Source of the DNA: Phycisphaerae bacterium
GTDB lineage: Bacteria > Planctomycetota > Phycisphaerae > Sedimentisphaerales > SG8-4
DNA length: 16,362 bases
NCBI GenBank assembly: GCA_030603035.1
Contig: JAUVYQ010000050.1
Location: 1-16,362, forward strand
Direction: 5' to 3'
Shown: positions 6,250 through 13,365 of the stretch, in pieces
Layout: every line of letters begins with the position of its first letter
Numbering within the stretch: position 1 is the first letter of the stretch
The notes under the pieces: generated by a model
The model's database searches: none
Told to the model about the DNA's origin: nothing
Seen by the model: the letters and a program-made list of their open reading frames with translations, nothing else
Position numbers and translations under genes: made by a program

Positions 6250-8964
6250 ATGTCGACGAGGATGCAGAAGGTCTCAATAAACAACATAGAACGGGAAAAG
6301 TTGATGATCCTACTCGGTGTTGTTGGGGCGGTGCTGATTGTAAGCGGGGCGCATGCAGCTGTCAACTGGACCGCCTATAATGACTGCCATACGAATCCAC
6401 TGGGTTTTACACATGATAATGTCACAAGATGGACTATATACACTGGTAACACCAATAACTATACCGGGCTGCTGAAGGATTTTGAAACCGGCAGCAGCTA
6501 TGCTATGCCCGTGGTGACCTTTACTATGGTAGGTACCTTAGGTAGCAGCAGCGGCGGCAGTACTGCCGCTAACCCTGACCCGAATACCGATGCGTACGAG
6601 ATTTTCGACGGCAAAGTGGACTTTTTCGGAAATATAGTTGATTCCGAGTCTGCGCCCGACTGGGCGCAAGAGATAACGTTTACCGGCCTGGATCCAAACA
6701 TGACATACACGTTCGTCGGAACCGCCATACGAGCGAAGCATTATCCATCCCGCGAAACACTCGTTACCATATTGGGTCATGTATATGCCAATAACAACAG
6801 TAGTGAAGATCTCGTAACTACCAGGGACACTACAATCTTTCAACCAGGAGATAACAGTAGTCCCGGCTATGTAGTTCGCTGGGACGATATCTCGCCCGGT
6901 GCTGATGGAAGTTTCACAATCAGGTCAGAAGACGCTCCAGATGGTGAATATAAATCCTATCCCATAAACGGGTTTATGTTGCAGAAATTCGACCCGTCAG
7001 GAAATCGGCCACCAACTGTAGATGCAGGTAGTGACCATGTTTTGGTCTGGCCAGAACACACTGTCCCGCTTGATGCGACTGTAACGGATGACGGGTTGGG
7101 AGAACCGAACGGGTTTTTAGCGTTGGAATGGTCCAAGATAACCGGCCCAGGTGAGGTGTCATTCGATCCGAATGTGTTCGTCGAAGACCCCTGTGTGACG
7201 TTTTTGACGATCGGATATTATGAGTTAATGCTATCAGCCACCGACGGTGAACTTGAAGCCAGTGACACAGCGGCCATAACAATCAATGAGCCTAACCACA
7301 GCCCATACCCACCAATTTTAATCGGCCCTGCGGATGGGGAACCAAACGTTTCACTCTCACCGCTATTGGAGGTAATGGTAAGCGACCCTGATGAGGACAT
7401 TATGGATATTACTTTCTACGGTCGGCGTATTCCTGGAACCGAAGATTCTTTCACTGTAATTGTGATTCCTGACACACAGTGTTACTCAGATGCCTACCCA
7501 GAAATCTTCACTGTACAGACATCCTGGATTGCAAATGAAGTGAACGATGGATCCCGTAATATAGTTTTCGTGACTCACGTAGGCGATATCGTTGAGCATC
7601 CTGATAGTGTTGTCGAATGGGACAGGGCAAGAGAGAGTATGAGTGTGCTGGACCCGGCGTTACTGAATCCTGGGGACCCTTGTTTACCAGAGCCCGTGGT
7701 TCCTTACGCTGTAATACCGGGTAACCATGACCAGCCTACTGTTCTCTATAACCAATACTTTCCCTACACACGCTACGAAGGCGTTTTACCCTGGTATGGT
7801 GGCCATTATGGCAACAAAAATGACAGCAGTTACCAGCTCTTCAGGGCAGGAGGTGAAGATTATATAATTCTCCACATCGAATTCTGCCCTAAGACTGATC
7901 CCGACGGCAATGATGTTCTTGATTGGGGAAATTTCGTACTGCAAGAATATGCTGATAGGAAGGCTATTATCGTTACCCACGGGTTTATCAACGAATTCGG
8001 AGGACGTACCGTCTCATTCTGCAGTGATACCCAATATATCTGGGATGCGCTTGTTGTGCCTAATGACAACGTGTGGTTTGTGCTCTGCGGGCACAACGGC
8101 TCAGTCGGGGAGGCTTTAAGGACCGATATCGTAAACGGCCATCCCGTTTATCAACTTTTATCGTGTTACCAGCGCCGGTCCAATGGTGGAAATGGGTGGT
8201 TACGAATAATGCGTTTTGTGCCTGAAGAAGACAGAGTTTATATTGAGACATATTCTCCGTGGTTAGATCAATACGAGACCGATGAGAACAGCCAGTTTGA
8301 TCTTGATTTTCCAATGGGAGATGTATTTGCAATCATCGACAGCGTCAATGATGTACCTAATGGCACGAATGCCTCTGTAGAGTGGCTATGTCTTTCGCCG
8401 TATACGGAATACGAATGGTACGTCACAATAACTGATGCTACAGAGAGGACAACCGTCGGACCAGTGTGGCGTTTTACGACTGGCCCAGCGCTTGAACCAA
8501 GCAGCCCGGACCCGTGCTCTGGGGCTGGGCAAGTGGATATCAATACCATCCTTACCTGGATTCCAGGAGAAGATGCCGTATTCCATGATGTATATTTCGG
8601 AATGGATAATCCACCCTCAACACTGATTGCCACCGATCTGGCTGAACCGGTGTGCGACCCAACGCCTCTTGACGGAATGATGCTCAATTCCTGCACTACA
8701 TATCACTGGCAGGTTGTTGGTAAAACAACCGGTGGCCAGATGCCAGGGCCAGTTTGGCAATTCAAGACTGGATTGGCAGGCGATTTCGACAGCAACAATC
8801 ACGTCTGTTTCTTAGACTTGCAAGTATTTATATCTCAGTGGCTCGACCTCAATTGTAGCGGTTCGAACTGGTGCGATGGAGCTGACATCAATCGGAACAA
8901 TGAGGTTAATCTAAAGGACTTTGCCATCTTGTCTCAATATTGGCTACAAAGTTGCGAAGATTGA
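6250..8964 (+). CDS. Exported calcineurin-like metallophosphoesterase with PKD/Ig-like domains and dockerin-like C-terminus
   Basis: This is a 904-residue phosphoesterase; the substrate is unknown. A long n-region leads to a signal peptide core (MILLGVVGAVLIVSGAHA, 19-36). Residues 37-255 form an unassigned beta-rich domain, and 258-346 a PKD-like domain (PPTVDAGSDHVLVWPE). An Ig-like strand set (355-395, ending SDPDEDIMDITFYGR) is interrupted by the phosphoesterase domain (402 to about 695) and seems to resume at 705-750 (SVEWLCLSPYTEYEWYV..WRFTTG). A further fibronectin-like domain follows to about 842. Metal-site motifs are PDTQ (407-410), GDIVEH (445-450), GNHD (491-494), THG (576-578) and GHNG (614-617). 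The first and last differ from canonical DxH and GHxH. The end (844-904) is dockerin-like, with weakened calcium loops. A stop in frame at 6241 limits the N-terminus; M19 (6304) is an alternative start. Confidence 0.88.
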   Translation: MSTRMQKVSINNIEREKLMILLGVVGAVLIVSGAHAAVNWTAYNDCHTNPLGFTHDNVTRWTIYTGNTNNYTGLLKDFETGSSYAMPVVTFTMVGTLGSSSGGSTAANPDPNTDAYEIFDGKVDFFGNIVDSESAPDWAQEITFTGLDPNMTYTFVGTAIRAKHYPSRETLVTILGHVYANNNSSEDLVTTRDTTIFQPGDNSSPGYVVRWDDISPGADGSFTIRSEDAPDGEYKSYPINGFMLQKFDPSGNRPPTVDAGSDHVLVWPEHTVPLDATVTDDGLGEPNGFLALEWSKITGPGEVSFDPNVFVEDPCVTFLTIGYYELMLSATDGELEASDTAAITINEPNHSPYPPILIGPADGEPNVSLSPLLEVMVSDPDEDIMDITFYGRRIPGTEDSFTVIVIPDTQCYSDAYPEIFTVQTSWIANEVNDGSRNIVFVTHVGDIVEHPDSVVEWDRARESMSVLDPALLNPGDPCLPEPVVPYAVIPGNHDQPTVLYNQYFPYTRYEGVLPWYGGHYGNKNDSSYQLFRAGGEDYIILHIEFCPKTDPDGNDVLDWGNFVLQEYADRKAIIVTHGFINEFGGRTVSFCSDTQYIWDALVVPNDNVWFVLCGHNGSVGEALRTDIVNGHPVYQLLSCYQRRSNGGNGWLRIMRFVPEEDRVYIETYSPWLDQYETDENSQFDLDFPMGDVFAIIDSVNDVPNGTNASVEWLCLSPYTEYEWYVTITDATERTTVGPVWRFTTGPALEPSSPDPCSGAGQVDINTILTWIPGEDAVFHDVYFGMDNPPSTLIATDLAEPVCDPTPLDGMMLNSCTTYHWQVVGKTTGGQMPGPVWQFKTGLAGDFDSNNHVCFLDLQVFISQWLDLNCSGSNWCDGADINRNNEVNLKDFAILSQYWLQSCED

Positions 8965-9016
8965 CTATTAGTTGCCGGGAAATCAAGCTTAAATGAGAAA
9001 TCTCAGTAAAAATGAA

Positions 9017-9036
9017 ACTCAGCAGCGTAGCTGAGT
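9017..9036. repeat. Small hairpin element after the metallophosphoesterase gene
   Basis: ACTCAGC-AGCGTA-GCTGAGT forms a perfect 7-bp stem. Its core CAGCAGCGTAGCTGAG matches CAGCTGCGTAGCTGAG at 6217-6232 in 15 of 16 bases, so the gene is flanked on both sides by the same kind of element. There is no T tract, so it is not a standard terminator. Confidence 0.5.
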
Positions 9037-9191
9037 GGTATCAAATGAGGAGTCTCAATTAATAGACTTGTGCGGGTTCTGGAAAAGTCACTCTCTCCTG
9101 TTCAGACCTGCACCTCAAATTACTGTGGTGTCTTCAGCTTGGGTTCTGGTCAAACTTCCAGATGCGAATCCACCTGTATTGCTTTGCATCC

Positions 9192-9207
9192 CACGCCTTC
9201 CGGCGTG
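9192..9207. repeat. GC-rich hairpin downstream of queG
   Basis: CACGCC-TTCC-GGCGTG is a perfect 6-bp stem with a four-base loop. It lies 20 bases beyond the queG stop, which is where a transcript end would be expected, but no T tract follows on the minus strand. It resembles a REP-type palindrome. Confidence 0.35.
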
Positions 9208-9226
9208 CTGGAATGAAATATCTGGG

Positions 9227-10198
9227 CTAATGCTTGGGGTTGGTTACATTGGCAAGGCAGATTTGGGCGTTTCTTTTTAAGCGGTCAAGGCCTAAACGCT
9301 TAATTGGAGAATCAACAAATCGGTCATCAAAGTTATAGGGCAGGCACGCAGGCCTGCACTTACTTAGAATCTCGTGCAGGTCAAGTCTCCCTCTGTCACT
9401 ATAGAATTTGAACTGCTTATTCCTGCATACGGGTGCATCCTGCTGATAGGGACAGGCAAGGACACATTCATCACAGCCGAAGAGGCGGTCGCCAATTTTT
9501 TCAGCCAAATCGGGAGGTATCCGGCCTTTGTATTCAATCGTCAAATAGCTGATACACTTATTGGCGTCAAATTGGCCGTCGGCCCTCAAGGCGCCTGTCG
9601 GACAGGCATCGATACATTTATTGCAGTTTGAACATTTGGGCGTGGTTGGCTCATCGGTTCGGAGTTTTAAGTCGGTTATTATTTCGCCTAAAAAAATTTG
9701 CGGGCCGAGTGTGGGATTGATTAGCATATGATTTTTTCCGATGAAACCCAGGCCGGCCCTGGCGGCCAATGCCCTTTCGACCAATGGTGCCGAGTCAACA
9801 CAGATTTTGAACTGCAGGCCCTTGCCGGCGATAGAACTGATAAAGTCAGTTAGTTTGCGCAACCGTTTTTTTATGAAAAAGTGATAATCTTCATATTGGG
9901 CGTAGTTTGCTACCCTGCCCATCGGGGCGGTTGGTTCCGGTGGCTGTTTCTGTGTTTTTGGCGGTTTGTAGTTTAAGCCGAGACAAACTACGGACTGAGC
10001 ATTTTTAAGCAGTTTGGCGGGGCTTGTGCGTTTGTCAAGATTCTTCCGCATATAGTCCATTCGGCCTGCGTAGCCAAAGGCCAGCCAATCAGTGAACAAT
10101 TTGAACTGCTCGTTGTTCAGAGCGGAAGTATCGGTTATGCCGGCCAGGTCGAAACCTAACTCGATTGCCTTGTGCTTTACGTCTTGAGCTAAAGTCAT
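9227..10198 (-). CDS. queG: Epoxyqueuosine reductase QueG
   Basis: QueG is the cobalamin-dependent iron-sulfur enzyme that reduces epoxyqueuosine to queuosine in the anticodon of tRNAs for Asp, Asn, His and Tyr. The 323 residues show the N-terminal domain, GRVANYAQYEDYH (94-106) and VDSAPLVER (134-142), with Asp135 at the position expected for the catalytic acid. GxGFIGKN follows (149-156). Two ferredoxin-type [4Fe-4S] motifs follow: CSNCNKCIDACP (189-200) and CDECVLACP (242-250) with C215. The C-terminus has an unusual segment SKCRPACLPYN (279-289), encoded by a palindromic element between EIL and the conserved SPIKRLGLDRLKRNA. A TATAAT ends nine bases before the start codon and no Shine-Dalgarno is visible, so the mRNA may be leaderless. 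A broken second copy lies at 5691-5929. The start is the first ATG of the conserved N-terminus. Confidence 0.93.
   Translation of the reverse strand: MTLAQDVKHKAIELGFDLAGITDTSALNNEQFKLFTDWLAFGYAGRMDYMRKNLDKRTSPAKLLKNAQSVVCLGLNYKPPKTQKQPPEPTAPMGRVANYAQYEDYHFFIKKRLRKLTDFISSIAGKGLQFKICVDSAPLVERALAARAGLGFIGKNHMLINPTLGPQIFLGEIITDLKLRTDEPTTPKCSNCNKCIDACPTGALRADGQFDANKCISYLTIEYKGRIPPDLAEKIGDRLFGCDECVLACPYQQDAPVCRNKQFKFYSDRGRLDLHEILSKCRPACLPYNFDDRFVDSPIKRLGLDRLKRNAQICLANVTNPKH
9338..9359. repeat. Decayed copy of the palindromic element inside queG
   Basis: GGGCAGGC (9338-9345) faces GCCTGCAC (9352-9359) across ACGCAG. Six of eight stem pairs remain, against eight of eight in the queG fragment at 5793-5814. 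Read on the minus strand it supplies the CRPACLPY residues of QueG without breaking the frame. Confidence 0.7.
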
Positions 10199-10206
10199 AG
10201 CCGTTG

Positions 10207-10212
10207 ATTATA
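10207..10212 (-). promoter_or_regulatory. Candidate -10 box of queG (possible leaderless mRNA)
   Basis: A perfect TATAAT on the minus strand leaves eight bases before the queG ATG at 10198. Initiation six to eight bases after the box would place the transcript start at or next to the start codon. The -35 region (TTTGTT or GTTTGT) is weak. Confidence 0.4.
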
Positions 10213-10279
10213 CTATTGAAATTTGAAAAACAAACGAAACAAACAATTACTTCAAGCACACGAATAAGGCATTTTTCAA

Positions 10280-10303
10280 CACCCCCAAACAAGTTTGAGG
10301 GTG
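10280..10303. repeat. Near-perfect 11-bp inverted repeat between queG and the TIGR04076-type gene
   Basis: CACCCCCAAAC and GTTTGAGGGTG pair with one mismatch around a two-base centre, followed by GCCACCC. It lies 66 bases past the stop of the small upstream gene on the minus strand and before the queG promoter. It could end the upstream transcript or be a mobile palindrome. No clear T tract follows. Confidence 0.45.
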
Positions 10304-10368
10304 CCACCCAGGTTTCATTAGTAATTCAAAGGTCAATAAATAAGGTGACTTCCTGCAGCGTCTCAGGG

Positions 10369-10656
10369 CTACTCGACTCTGGTTATCTCAAAAGTTACTG
10401 TCCCGCCATCTGTATATGTTACAGGGTCGGGACACTGAATGTAGGCCCTGGTCTTATCGTCCTTGCCCTCCAGGCCCCACTGCGCAGGTCCGGAGACGCG
10501 CAGAGCGTTATAATAAGGCATTAAAGAGGCCAGGGCGTGCATGCAAACAGGAATTTCACTGACAAGCTGATAGCCCGCCTTGAGGGTGAAGGAATCGCCC
10601 AGCTTATGTGTTGGGCAGTAACCTTTAATCTCTTTTACCGTAACCACTAAATCCAT
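10369..10656 (-). CDS. TIGR04076 family protein, function unknown
   Basis: This is a small soluble protein of 95 residues. It shows the family pattern: an N-terminal strand (MDLVVTVKEIKG), a Cys-containing turn (YCPTHKLGDSFTL), a central VCMHALASLMPYYNALR helix, and a final CPDP motif before a strand (TVTFEITRVE). The biochemical role of the family is not known to me. I chose the ATG at 10656 over the in-frame ATG at 10689. It has GGGAG (10667-10671) ten bases upstream, and family members begin with the D-x-V-V-T-V-type strand. The gene lies between the protease and queG on the same strand, with gaps of 125 and 170 bases, so a shared transcript is possible but not shown. Confidence 0.8.
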   Translation of the reverse strand: MDLVVTVKEIKGYCPTHKLGDSFTLKAGYQLVSEIPVCMHALASLMPYYNALRVSGPAQWGLEGKDDKTRAYIQCPDPVTYTDGGTVTFEITRVE

Positions 10657-10700
10657 ATTACTTAATCTCCCACAATGAAAATTAACCAAGGGGTGCTATA

Positions 10701-10712
10701 TCAGCCGGCTGA
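10701..10712. repeat. 12-bp perfect palindrome upstream of the TIGR04076-type gene
   Basis: TCAGCCGGCTGA is a perfect palindrome without a loop, 45 bases before the start at 10656. It could be an operator half-site pair for a dimeric regulator; there is no other support. Confidence 0.25.
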
Positions 10713-10781
10713 ACGTAACCCGGTCGAGGAATTATCAGGGTCGCCAATTATAAATGATTCAGTTGGAGGGTAGTATCTGTA

Positions 10782-12257
10782 TTATTTCCAGTTTTCGGCA
10801 AATGTTGCGAAATCGAGGAAGTTGACGATGCCGTCACCACCAGCAGGAGCAATATCCACGAGCGGCTCATCTCCGAGCCAATTGCTTGCAAGTGTCCTCA
10901 AATCGTCCAAATCGACCGAGCCGTCGCGGTCAAAGTCGCCCGGGATGTGATAATAGTTCAAAGCCGCATAAGCATCGACCAGTCCCCAGCCGTATTCTTC
11001 ATCCCATCCGTCCGGGCCTAAGTCTCTTGCGGAGTTCTGCAGCGCTTCCCTGACGGCATCCGGGCCGGTGACGCCGGTCGAGATTAACAAGGCAGCTATA
11101 CCAGTGACGTGAGGCGCTGCTACGGAAGTGCCGGTATAAAACCACCAGCCCCAATCTTTAGGGCTGGAGCCGAAGGTTTGCTGGAGGACGCCGTCGCCGT
11201 AGCCGTCGCCATTTTGATCAAGCATCTGAGTTGTACCCTCAATGTATATCTGCCCGCCCGGAGCCGCCAGGTCCAAATAGCTGCCGGTAGTTGAATAGTA
11301 TGTTATGGCCTGGTCATATCTGGTGGCACCTACTGCGATACAGTACGCATCATAAGCGGCGGGATAAGCGGCCGGCCCACCGGGGCCGTCGTTGCCGGCG
11401 GCGCAGACAATTGTAACACCCTGGTCATAAGCATAAGCGATTGCATCTCTTAAAGAGTTGGCATCGTCCGGGCCTGACAGGCTGAGATTTATTACATCGG
11501 CACCATTGTCAGCGGCAAAATAGACCCCGTCGGCAACGGTAGTATAGGGAGCTTCACCGCGCCGGCTGAGGACCTTTACGGGCATAATGGAACAATTGAA
11601 AGCTGCCCCTGCGACGCCGAGACCGTTGTTTGTACTCTGAGCAATAGTGCCGGTGATATGCGTTCCGTGCCCCTCCTCATCGTTTGGATGCTCGTCGTTG
11701 TTGACAAAATCATAGCCGGCTACAAAACGGGTATTGACCAAATCGGGGGCTTGCTGGAAATTTCTAAAATTTTCGTAAGCCACCCCTGTATCCAGCACTG
11801 CGATGATGACATTAGGGTCGCCGGTTGTGATGTCCCAGGCCGGCTCGATATTTATTCCGGCGTAAGTTTCATACAGGTGCCACTGCAAGTAATAGTAAGG
11901 GTCGTCAGGTTCAAAAAGGGCGTAGGCGTAATAGTTTAATTCGGCATACTCCACATCAAGTTCGCGATTGTAGAGTTCGACCGCTTGCCTGGCAGTTTTG
12001 CCGGCAGGGAGCTTTATCCTTTTGAAGCCGGCAAAGGGACTGGTGTACAATACAGAAGTTCCGTGCCGTTGATTTATCCGGTCGATGCGATTTTTAGGGA
12101 GGCCGTTTTTGAATTTCACGACGATTTCATTCGGGACCCACTTCGGTCTGCCGGCAGCCCTGAGCCTGACCGGACGAACAGCCAGACCGGCAAAGCCGAT
12201 TTCGGCAAAGCACAAGAGCAAAAAAGCCGCCAATAGTGTTGTAAGATTTTTTCTCAT
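10782..12257 (-). CDS. Exported subtilisin-like serine protease (S8) with dockerin-like C-terminus
   Basis: This is a 491-residue secreted endopeptidase. Counting from the ATG at 12257, a signal peptide (MRKNLTTLLAAFLLLCFAEIG) ends near residue 23. An inhibitor-like prodomain follows (about 39-110, PNEIVVKFKNG..), then the S8 domain with the triad Asp156 (VLDTGV), His197 (GHGTHITG) and Ser378 (GTSVAAPH). The oxyanion Asn is in AAGNDGPGG. The end (440-491) is a two-part dockerin-like module, GDFDRDGSVDLDDL and GDGIVNFLDF, each followed by a W-containing helix. An in-frame ATG at 12338 exists. I prefer 12257 because GAGGTG (12262-12267) precedes it and it starts a normal signal peptide. The triad is complete, so activity is likely; substrates are unknown. 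The same C-terminal module occurs on the beta-helix and phosphoesterase proteins. Confidence 0.93.
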   Translation of the reverse strand: MRKNLTTLLAAFLLLCFAEIGFAGLAVRPVRLRAAGRPKWVPNEIVVKFKNGLPKNRIDRINQRHGTSVLYTSPFAGFKRIKLPAGKTARQAVELYNRELDVEYAELNYYAYALFEPDDPYYYLQWHLYETYAGINIEPAWDITTGDPNVIIAVLDTGVAYENFRNFQQAPDLVNTRFVAGYDFVNNDEHPNDEEGHGTHITGTIAQSTNNGLGVAGAAFNCSIMPVKVLSRRGEAPYTTVADGVYFAADNGADVINLSLSGPDDANSLRDAIAYAYDQGVTIVCAAGNDGPGGPAAYPAAYDAYCIAVGATRYDQAITYYSTTGSYLDLAAPGGQIYIEGTTQMLDQNGDGYGDGVLQQTFGSSPKDWGWWFYTGTSVAAPHVTGIAALLISTGVTGPDAVREALQNSARDLGPDGWDEEYGWGLVDAYAALNYYHIPGDFDRDGSVDLDDLRTLASNWLGDEPLVDIAPAGGDGIVNFLDFATFAENWK

Positions 12258-12309
12258 CGCCCACCTCTTATGTCGGTATATGTTTTCAGTTGTGAACATC
12301 CTGACAGTA

Positions 12310-12338
12310 ATTCTACCATATTGGAGCACGCAATTCAA
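12310..12338 (-). promoter_or_regulatory. Candidate sigma-70 promoter of the protease gene
   Basis: On the minus strand, TTGAAT (12338-12333), 17 bases and TAGAAT (12315-12310) match a sigma-70 promoter in 4 of 6 and 5 of 6 positions. Transcription would start near 12303, leaving a leader of about 46 bases and placing the ATG at 12338 outside the transcript. That supports the start at 12257. Confidence 0.5.
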
Positions 12339-12391
12339 ATATAAATTTCAAAACAGATATTTTTAGCACGGTCAAAATGCAGGTTTTCGTC

Positions 12392-12420
12392 TTGTAAATA
12401 TAGCTGTAACCCTGTACCAT
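12392..12420 (+). promoter_or_regulatory. Candidate promoter of mtnP
   Basis: TTGTAA (12392-12397), 17 bases and TACCAT (12415-12420) give a modest sigma-70 match. The predicted start near 12427 is followed by AAGGAG (12435-12440) nine bases before the ATG at 12450. Confidence 0.35.
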
Positions 12421-12449
12421 AACGGCAATTTTACAAGGAGCTGCGGCAA

Positions 12450-13325
12450 ATGGCAGAAGAATTAATTGGTATAATAGGCGGCACAGGGCTGGGCGATGCG
12501 CTGGTTGAGCATTTAGCTGACGCAGAATTTCACGATATCGAAACGCCGTTCGGCAAGCCGAGCACGGCCATTTGCGTCGGCAGAGTCGGACAAAAGCAAA
12601 TCGCATTCCTGAATCGCCACGGTAAAGGGCATAAACTTTCTCCGAGCGAGGTCCCGTTTGCAGCCAACATTTTTGCCCTGAAAAAGCTCGGCGTTCATAC
12701 GTTGATAGGCAGCGGTGCGGTAGGCTCGCTCCGCGAGGAAATCGCTCCCGGCGACCTGGTCATCATTGATGAGTTTATCGATAAGACATTCAGACGGACA
12801 AACAGCTTCTTTAGTGGTTTTGCAGCGGTGCACTGCGAAATGGCTGAGCCGGTTTGCGGACGACTTCGAAAAACACTTCTGGATGCAGCTAAAGATATCG
12901 ATATAAAGACACATCCGAAGGGCACCTACATATGTATGGAAGGACCTCAATTTTCCACGCGGGCTGAATCGCTTATGCACCGGGCGTGGGGCGGTGACTT
13001 GATTGGTATGACCGCTATGCCGGAAGCCAAATTGGCCAGAGAGGCACAAATCTGCTACGCAATGATTGCATTAGCCAGTGATTATGACTGCTGGCGCCCC
13101 CACGAGCCGGAAGAAGACAGGCAAACACTTCTAAAAGAGATTATTTCAAATTTGCAAACGGCAACAAACAATTGTCTGGAACTTATAAAGGCCGTTTTGA
13201 CAAGCGAGCGTGAACTTGTTTACGAGGACTGCCGGTGCAGAAAGAGTCTCGATTTGGCCGTGTGGACGGACCAGGGCCAAATTGACCCGGCTGATAAAGA
13301 AAATTTGAAGGTGCTTTTCGAATAG
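12450..13325 (+). CDS. mtnP: S-methyl-5'-thioadenosine phosphorylase
   Basis: This enzyme cleaves methylthioadenosine with phosphate to adenine and methylthioribose 1-phosphate, removing the polyamine by-product and feeding methionine salvage. The 291 residues show the nucleoside phosphorylase fold. GGTG (10-13) and RHG (57-59) bind phosphate, MEGPQFSTRAES (163-174) lines the ribose site, and GMTAMPEAKLARE (186-198) follows. DYDCW (211-215) carries the Asp residues that select adenine over hypoxanthine. AAGGAG nine bases before the ATG supports the start. The gene is divergent from the protease and convergent with the aconitase. There are no other salvage genes in the window, so it is not in a methionine-salvage operon here. 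A short Cys-containing C-terminal tail (YEDCRC..) follows the core. Related methylthioinosine or inosine phosphorylases are less likely given the DYD motif. Confidence 0.92.
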   Translation: MAEELIGIIGGTGLGDALVEHLADAEFHDIETPFGKPSTAICVGRVGQKQIAFLNRHGKGHKLSPSEVPFAANIFALKKLGVHTLIGSGAVGSLREEIAPGDLVIIDEFIDKTFRRTNSFFSGFAAVHCEMAEPVCGRLRKTLLDAAKDIDIKTHPKGTYICMEGPQFSTRAESLMHRAWGGDLIGMTAMPEAKLAREAQICYAMIALASDYDCWRPHEPEEDRQTLLKEIISNLQTATNNCLELIKAVLTSERELVYEDCRCRKSLDLAVWTDQGQIDPADKENLKVLFE

Positions 13326-13330
13326 CCCGA

Positions 13331-13348
13331 AAATTTCAAAATTTTTTG
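13331..13348. terminator. Weak AT-only hairpin between convergent genes
   Basis: AAAATT-TCAA-AATTTT followed by TT lies in the 40 bases between the mtnP and aconitase stops. It could act as a weak terminator for mtnP, but a stem without G or C pairs is poor evidence. Confidence 0.2.
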
Positions 13349-13365
13349 CTGACATCAATACATTC

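Noticed and set aside
9035..9280. 81-codon plus-strand frame overlapping the queG 3' end
   Set aside because: It covers repeats and the antisense of conserved queG codons and has no family signal.
12258..12338. N-terminal extension of the protease to the ATG at 12338
   Set aside because: It would put 27 residues before the signal peptide and overlaps the likely -35 box; a good ribosome binding site supports 12257.
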